A stretch of DNA of 11,908 nt from an uncultured Clostridia bacterium (GTDB taxonomy: Bacteria; Bacillota; Clostridia; Oscillospirales; Ruminococcaceae). This document shows, piece after piece, positions 8,417-11,908 of this stretch. The DNA is taken from NCBI GenBank assembly GCA_947175045.1, contig CAMWLH010000034.1, positions 1 through 11,908 on the forward strand, given 5' to 3'. Position 1 is the stretch's first letter. Every line of letters begins with the position of its first letter. The notes below the pieces were generated by a model. The model was not told the origin of the DNA. It did no database searches and worked only from the letters and a program-made list of their open reading frames with translations. Made by a program: the position numbers and the translations under genes.

Positions 8417-9511
8417 ATGGAATACCGCAAGCTTCCTAAAGGCAGCGAACAAATCAGCGTTTTAGGACTTGGAACAAGCTCGATAAAAGCTTCAAGCGAA
8501 AAAGAAATCGAGGAAACTGTCGCGCTTGCTGTTGAAAAAGGGATCAACTATTTTGATATGGCATCTTCTGAGGCAAAGCCGTTTGCCGCTTATGGGAGGG
8601 CGTTATCAGAGGTACGGGATAAAGTATATTTTCAGATCCATTTTGGTGCTAATTACGAAACGGGAACCTACGGTTGGACTACAAATCTCGATACTATCAA
8701 GCGCTCGATCGATTGGCAGCTTAAAGCGCTTCAAACCGACTATATCGACTTTGGGTTTATTCACTGCATTGATGAGGAATCGGGCCTTCGGGAAATCGAA
8801 AAGTCAGGTGTTATTCGTTATATCAAGGAGCTGAAAACACAAGGCACGGTTAGGCATATCGGGCTTTCCTCGCATACGCCGAGCCTTGTCGAGCGCGTAC
8901 TTGACATGGAGATTTTAGACATGCTGATGTTCAGCATAAATCCCGGCTACGATTATCGACACGGTGAATACGCAATTGGCGGCGTGGACGAACGCATGGA
9001 TCTGTATCGCCGCTGTGAATCCGATGGCGTCGGAATTTCCGTTATGAAAGCGTTCAGCGGCGGACAGCTTCTTAACGCAAAAACATCTCCGTTCGGAAAG
9101 TCTTTGACGGAATTCCAATGTATTCAATATGCTTTGGATAAACCCGGCGTGCTTACCGTTCTTCCGGGAATACGAAACAAAGCTGACTTGCTCCGCATAC
9201 TGGAATTTTGCAGTGCGGTGGAATTGGAAAAGGACTACTCGATCATTGGCTCGTTTGCGCCGCGGGACGCGGAGGGAAAATGCGTTTACTGCAACCACTG
9301 TCAGCCTTGTCCCGCAGGCTTGGACATAGGGCTTATAAACAAATATTACGACCTTGCAAAGGCGGGGGATGCTCTTGCTAAAAGTCACTATGAGAATCTT
9401 GAAATCAAGGCGGATTCCTGTGTTAAATGCGGTCACTGCAACAAACGCTGTCCGTTCCATGTAGATCAGACAGCAAAAATGGGTGAGATCAACTCGTATT
9501 TCGGGAATTAA
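8417..9511 (+). CDS. aldo/keto reductase-like protein with C-terminal 2[4Fe-4S] ferredoxin domain
   Basis: A 364-residue cytoplasmic protein. Residues about 1-275 are an aldo/keto reductase barrel (MEYRKLPKGSEQISVLGLGT, LKALQTDYIDFGFIHC, VRHIGLSSH, GISVMKAFSGGQLL, VLTVLPGIRN). Residues 285-350 carry two four-cysteine iron-sulfur sets: Cys289/292/295/298 followed by Pro, and Cys335/338/341/345 followed by Pro. By alignment to the intact reductase at 6656-7633, the catalytic Asp (Asp47) and His (His116) are kept, but the Tyr position is Glu52 and the Lys position is His75. Ordinary aldo/keto chemistry is therefore doubtful. I believe the same substitutions occur in related clostridial proteins, from memory. 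The ATG at 8417 follows AAGGAGG, 12 nt after the flavodoxin gene. It may take electrons from ferredoxin-type donors. Confidence 0.9.
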   Translation: MEYRKLPKGSEQISVLGLGTSSIKASSEKEIEETVALAVEKGINYFDMASSEAKPFAAYGRALSEVRDKVYFQIHFGANYETGTYGWTTNLDTIKRSIDWQLKALQTDYIDFGFIHCIDEESGLREIEKSGVIRYIKELKTQGTVRHIGLSSHTPSLVERVLDMEILDMLMFSINPGYDYRHGEYAIGGVDERMDLYRRCESDGVGISVMKAFSGGQLLNAKTSPFGKSLTEFQCIQYALDKPGVLTVLPGIRNKADLLRILEFCSAVELEKDYSIIGSFAPRDAEGKCVYCNHCQPCPAGLDIGLINKYYDLAKAGDALAKSHYENLEIKADSCVKCGHCNKRCPFHVDQTAKMGEINSYFGN

Positions 9512-9541
9512 AAAATATATTCAATTACGGAGGTAGACATT

Positions 9542-10297
9542 ATGAGCGAAAAAATAATCCAGACGGCGGGAAGATCGCAGCTCGGTGATTTTGCACCCGA
9601 GTTTGCTCACTTTAACGATGACGTTCTGTTCGGTGAAAACTGGAACAATGGGGATATTGATTTAAAGACCCGTTGTATTGTAACAATGGTCGCGCTTGTG
9701 TCATCGGGCATTACAGACTCTTCGCTTATTCATCATTTGGAGAACGCTAAGGCTCACGGTGTTACAAGATCGGAAGCGGCGGCTATAATTACCCATACGG
9801 CTTTTTATGCAGGTTGGCCTAAAGCGTGGGCAGCATTTCGGATCGCCAAAGACGTGTGGAATAGTGAAACTGTCAAGGATGCGAAATCCGAGCATGCCGC
9901 AAAAATGATATTCCCTATCGGCGCACCGAACGACGGCTTTGCGAAATATTTTGTTGGTCAAAGCTATCTGTCGCCTGTTTCAACAGAGCAAGTCGGTATT
10001 TTCAATGTAACATTTGAACCGCGCTGCCGTAACAACTGGCATATTCACCACGCGGATAAGGGCGGAGGACAAATTCTTGTCTGCCTTGCGGGAGAGGGCT
10101 ACTATCAGGAATGGGGAAAAGAAGCGCAGCGGCTTCACCCCGGAGATGTGGTAAATATTCCCGCAGGGGTTAAGCATTGGCACGGAGCGGCACCCGACAG
10201 TTGGTTTTCACATTTAGCGGTGGAGGTTCCGGCTGAGAACGGTTCCACTGAATGGCTGGAGCCTGTTGGCGACGAGGAATATAACAAGTTACACTGA
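9542..10297 (+). CDS. carboxymuconolactone decarboxylase-like and cupin fusion protein
   Basis: A 251-residue cytoplasmic fusion. Residues about 15-110 form an all-helical carboxymuconolactone decarboxylase (CMD) domain (FNDDVLFGENW, LKTRCIVTMVALVSSG, HHLENAKAHGVTRSEAAAII, FYAGWPKAWAAF). It lacks the CxxC pair of AhpD peroxidases, so peroxidase activity is not expected. Residues about 135-230 are a cupin beta barrel with a plausible metal site: His167 and His169 (NNWHIHH), Gln177 (GGGQILV) and His212 or His214 (KHWHG), plus the PGDVVNIPAG motif. The cupin resembles small metal-dependent lyase-type cupins. The ATG at 9542 follows ACGGAGGT, 30 nt after the ferredoxin-reductase gene. CMD-cupin proteins often sit beside aldo/keto reductases and flavodoxins in anaerobes. 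The substrate is unknown; decarboxylase or lyase activity is only a family-level guess. Confidence 0.9.
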   Translation: MSEKIIQTAGRSQLGDFAPEFAHFNDDVLFGENWNNGDIDLKTRCIVTMVALVSSGITDSSLIHHLENAKAHGVTRSEAAAIITHTAFYAGWPKAWAAFRIAKDVWNSETVKDAKSEHAAKMIFPIGAPNDGFAKYFVGQSYLSPVSTEQVGIFNVTFEPRCRNNWHIHHADKGGGQILVCLAGEGYYQEWGKEAQRLHPGDVVNIPAGVKHWHGAAPDSWFSHLAVEVPAENGSTEWLEPVGDEEYNKLH

Positions 10298-10317
10298 GCC
10301 CGTATGCGGAACAGTTT

Positions 10318-10332
10318 GATTTAATTTAAATC
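10318..10332 (+). repeat. short AT-rich palindrome before the alcohol dehydrogenase gene
   Basis: GATTTAA (10318-10324) and TTAAATC (10326-10332) form a perfect 7-bp inverted repeat around one base, directly before GGGAGG (10333-10338). It could be a weak operator or a minor hairpin at the ribosome binding site. The low complexity makes chance plausible. Confidence 0.3.
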
Positions 10333-10346
10333 GGGAGGACTTAATT

Positions 10347-11513
10347 ATGTTAGGCAATTTTTCTTACTGCAACCCCACAAAGCTGTATTTCGGGGAGGAT
10401 TCGCTTCAATATTTAAACGAGGAGTTACAGAAATACGGCGCGAAGGTTATGCTGATTTACGGCGGCGGTTCAATCAAAAAGAACGGCATTTATGATCAAG
10501 TAATGAGTATTCTCACTGCTAACCAAAAGACCGTATTCGAGGACTCGGGAGTTATGCCGAATCCCACGGTGGAAAAGCTTTATGAGGGCTGCAAAATCGC
10601 AAGGGATAACGCGGTGGATCTGATACTTGCGGTCGGCGGAGGTTCGGTCTGCGATTATGCGAAGGCTGTTTCCGTTTCTGCCTATTGTGAAGAAGACCCT
10701 TGGAATAAGTATTATTTGCGAATGGAGGACGTTGATAATAAAATCATTCCCGTAGGCTGTGTATTGACAATGGTTGGAACGGGATCCGAGATGAACGGCG
10801 GCGCGGTTATTACCAATCATGAGCAGAAACTGAAGATCGGACACGTTTTCGGAGAAAATGTTTTTCCGAAATTCTCGATACTCAACCCGAAATTCACCTA
10901 CACTCTGCCTCAATACCAAATGGTCGCGGGAATTTACGATATAATGAATCATATAACCGAACAGTATTTTTCGGGTGAGGACGACAATACCTCCGATTAC
11001 ATTATGGAGGGACTTTTGAGGTCGCTTATTCATTCCTCAAGAATTGCCGTTCATAATCCAACAGATTATGAAGCGCGAAGCAATATTATGTGGATAGCGA
11101 CATGGGCGCTGAATACTCTGGTCGCAAAGGGAAAATCTACCGATTGGATGGTGCATATGATAGGGCAGTCGGTCGGAGCGTTTACCGATGCGACACACGG
11201 TATGACACTTTCGGCGGTTTCCATGGCGTACTATCGTTATATTTGTCCATATGGGTTTGCGAAATTCAGGAGATTTGCCATAAACGTTTGGGATGTCGAT
11301 CCTAACGCCAAAAACGACGAGCAGATCGCTTTTGAGGGACTTGATCGAATGGAAGCGTATATGAAGGAGATCGGGCTTGTGATGAGTCTTAAGGAACTTG
11401 GGGTTACCGAAGAAATGATCGACGGGATCGCGGAAAATTCTTTAGTTATGGACGGCGGTTATAAGCTACTGAACAAAGACGAGATTGCGGATATTCTTAA
11501 AAAGAGTATGTGA
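10347..11513 (+). CDS. iron-type (group III) alcohol dehydrogenase, butanol dehydrogenase-like
   Basis: A 388-residue cytoplasmic NAD(P)H-dependent alcohol dehydrogenase of the iron-containing family, close in layout to butanol dehydrogenase/YqhD. The N-terminal dinucleotide-binding half has YGGGSIKKNGIYDQV and AVGGGSVCDYAKAV (GGGS at 97-100). Metal ligands are Asp198 and His202 (GIYDIMNHITEQYF), His270 (DWMVHMIGQ) and His284 (DATHGMTL), so the site is complete. It interconverts aldehydes and alcohols. The length is typical. The ATG at 10347 follows GGGAGGA, 49 nt after the CMD-cupin gene, the largest gap but one in the run. It is the last gene of the cluster. No good terminator follows directly (only a 4-bp stem before T5), so transcripts may run on toward the terminator at 11822-11871. 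Confidence 0.95.
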   Translation: MLGNFSYCNPTKLYFGEDSLQYLNEELQKYGAKVMLIYGGGSIKKNGIYDQVMSILTANQKTVFEDSGVMPNPTVEKLYEGCKIARDNAVDLILAVGGGSVCDYAKAVSVSAYCEEDPWNKYYLRMEDVDNKIIPVGCVLTMVGTGSEMNGGAVITNHEQKLKIGHVFGENVFPKFSILNPKFTYTLPQYQMVAGIYDIMNHITEQYFSGEDDNTSDYIMEGLLRSLIHSSRIAVHNPTDYEARSNIMWIATWALNTLVAKGKSTDWMVHMIGQSVGAFTDATHGMTLSAVSMAYYRYICPYGFAKFRRFAINVWDVDPNAKNDEQIAFEGLDRMEAYMKEIGLVMSLKELGVTEEMIDGIAENSLVMDGGYKLLNKDEIADILKKSM

Positions 11514-11558
11514 TTTTTTATGGAGCTATTCTTTGTTTTATGCGGCTCAATTTTTGAC

Positions 11559-11587
11559 TCGACTTTCCCTCAAAACCATGTTATAAT
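11559..11587 (+). promoter_or_regulatory. promoter-like sequence in the region after the operon
   Basis: TATAAT (11582-11587) has an extended -10 TG (11579-11580), and a -35-like TCGACT (11559-11564) lies 17 bp upstream. A better TTGACT (11554-11559) has a 22-bp spacer, the same geometry as upstream of the LysR gene. Transcription would start near 11594 and run through the tRNA fragment to the terminator at 11822. No protein gene follows. Confidence 0.5.
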
Positions 11588-11596
11588 GACTGCTGT

Positions 11597-11616
11597 ACAT
11601 TATATTTTCATAATGT
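11597..11616 (+). repeat. inverted repeat at the predicted transcription start
   Basis: ACATTAT (11597-11603) and ATAATGT (11610-11616) form a perfect 7-bp inverted repeat with a 6-base centre. They lie just at the expected start of transcripts from the 11582 promoter, so a repressor operator or 5' hairpin is possible. Confidence 0.4.
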
Positions 11617-11639
11617 GTATCGCTTCACAGCTATCTGAT

Positions 11640-11657
11640 TGACCACATACCTGACCA
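11640..11657 (+). repeat. TGACCA direct repeat, possible integrase arm-type sites
   Basis: TGACCACATA (11640-11649) is followed by TGACCATAGA (11652-11661). The two TGACCA cores start 12 bp apart. They lie about 120-130 bp inside the tRNA fragment boundary. Tyrosine recombinases bind short direct repeats placed like this beside an attachment core. The assignment depends on the tRNA fragment being a real attachment site. Confidence 0.35.
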
Positions 11658-11773
11658 TAGACAGCTCCGGAGCACACGGAAACAACGGATGTAAGACCGC
11701 CAAAGAGAATTTGCCATGTAGCGGAAATGGCTATAAAAAGCCACTCGCGGCAGAGAGTACTTTTCCAGCTCTC

Positions 11774-11818
11774 TTCGGGACGCAGAGGTCGTGGGTTCGA
11801 ATCCCGTCGCCTCGACCA
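11774..11818 (+). other. 3' part of tRNA-Pro(CGG), likely integration attachment-site remnant
   Basis: The sequence runs from a tRNA anticodon loop, TTCGGGA (anticodon CGG, proline), through CGCAG (3' anticodon stem), a 5-nt variable region, T stem GTGGG/CCCGT with T loop TTCGAAT (11796-11802), acceptor strand CGCCTCG (11808-11814), discriminator A and encoded CCA (11816-11818). The matching 5' half is missing. No CGAGGCG-like acceptor strand, D arm or CTGCG anticodon stem lies in the 80 bases before it, where AGCTCTC replaces the expected stem. The break falls exactly at the anticodon loop. Tyrosine integrases often recombine at tRNA anticodon loops and leave the displaced 3' end at the far side of the element. 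Because the fragment is on the + strand, such an element would lie to its left. It is not a working tRNA gene as it stands. Confidence 0.75.
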
Positions 11819-11821
11819 CAC

Positions 11822-11871
11822 AAACCGCTTTGTAAAGCCAATCGAGGCTTGCAGAGCGGTTTCATTTTTTT
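11822..11871 (+). terminator. intrinsic terminator after the tRNA fragment
   Basis: AAACCGCTTTGT (11822-11833) pairs with GCAGAGCGGTTT (11851-11862), with two wobble pairs. Inside it, AAGCC (11835-11839) pairs with GGCTT (11846-11850) around loop AATCGA, leaving one bulged A. CA and seven T residues follow (11865-11871). It begins 4 nt after the CCA, as expected for the native terminator of a tRNA gene, which supports the fragment being the displaced end of a real tRNA transcription unit. Confidence 0.9.
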
Positions 11872-11880
11872 ATATATGCC

Positions 11881-11895
11881 GTAACATTTTGTTAC
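11881..11895 (+). repeat. short inverted repeat near the window end
   Basis: GTAACA (11881-11886) and TGTTAC (11890-11895) form a perfect 6-bp inverted repeat around TTT. It lies after the terminator and may belong to the control region of the next gene, which is outside the window. Confidence 0.3.
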
Positions 11896-11908
11896 CTCAT
11901 CTTCAAAG

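Noticed and set aside
11523..11553. Terminator directly after the alcohol dehydrogenase gene
   Set aside because: Only a 4-bp GAGC/GCTC stem with a long loop precedes the T run; too weak to call.
11743..11818. A complete tRNA gene
   Set aside because: No 5' acceptor strand, D arm or 5' anticodon stem can be paired with the 3' half.
11600..11821. Minus-strand reading frames with RRRDSNPRP and VEATGFEPTTSAS sequences
   Set aside because: These are the familiar false proteins produced by reading a tRNA 3' end backwards; they have no ribosome binding site and only span the tRNA fragment and repeats.
11594..11871. tmRNA or another structured RNA ending in CCA
   Set aside because: Length is short for tmRNA, there is no GGGG 5' acceptor strand or tag-peptide frame, and the anticodon loop is that of a proline tRNA.

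Overview
The window reads as a stretch of chromosome, or of an island inside one, from a Gram-positive anaerobe of the Clostridia (Ruminococcus/Oscillospiraceae-like). This is inferred from strong GGAGG-type ribosome binding sites before every gene, Sec/lipobox lipoproteins with serine-rich linkers, ferredoxin-type aldo/keto reductase, iron-type alcohol dehydrogenase and a PTS enzyme I. No species-level marker is visible. Every convincing gene lies on the + strand.

Layout. Bases 1-828 are the 3' end of ptsI (PTS enzyme I), closed by a strong intrinsic terminator (878-924). A LysR-family regulator (1050-1940) has its own promoter. A near-perfect sigma-A promoter (1952-1980) follows, and directly after it a long terminator-like hairpin (1982-2030). 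The promoter then feeds a tightly packed run of ten genes (2045-11513): a MerR-like regulator; a lipoprotein flavodoxin; a lipoprotein flavodoxin fused to a cyclophilin-like domain; a DUF4405-type membrane b-cytochrome-like protein; a lipoprotein fusing a formylglycine-generating-enzyme-like (SUMF1-type) domain to a flavodoxin; an aldo/keto reductase; a fourth lipoprotein flavodoxin; a ferredoxin-fused aldo/keto reductase with unusual active-site residues; a carboxymuconolactone decarboxylase-cupin fusion; and an iron-type alcohol dehydrogenase. Gaps are 12-55 nt and one pair overlaps by 14 nt, so one operon is the simplest reading.

How the genes may work together (inference). Four separate genes each place a flavodoxin domain outside the membrane on a Sec lipoprotein anchor. 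A multi-histidine membrane protein is encoded among them and could pass electrons across the membrane. The cytoplasmic products are carbonyl/alcohol redox enzymes and a small-molecule-handling CMD-cupin protein. The whole looks like a redox module linking cytoplasmic NAD(P)H chemistry to cell-surface flavoproteins, controlled by LysR and MerR-type regulators. The substrate is unknown.

The last 395 bases (11514-11908) contain no protein gene. They hold a promoter-like sequence, an inverted repeat, a TGACCA direct repeat, then the 3' part of a tRNA-Pro(CGG) gene (11774-11818, from the anticodon loop to CCA) without its matching 5' half, and a strong terminator. A tRNA broken exactly at the anticodon loop is the usual signature of an integrase attachment site. 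The window may therefore contain the right boundary, or a relic, of an integrated element extending to the left. No integrase gene is present here.
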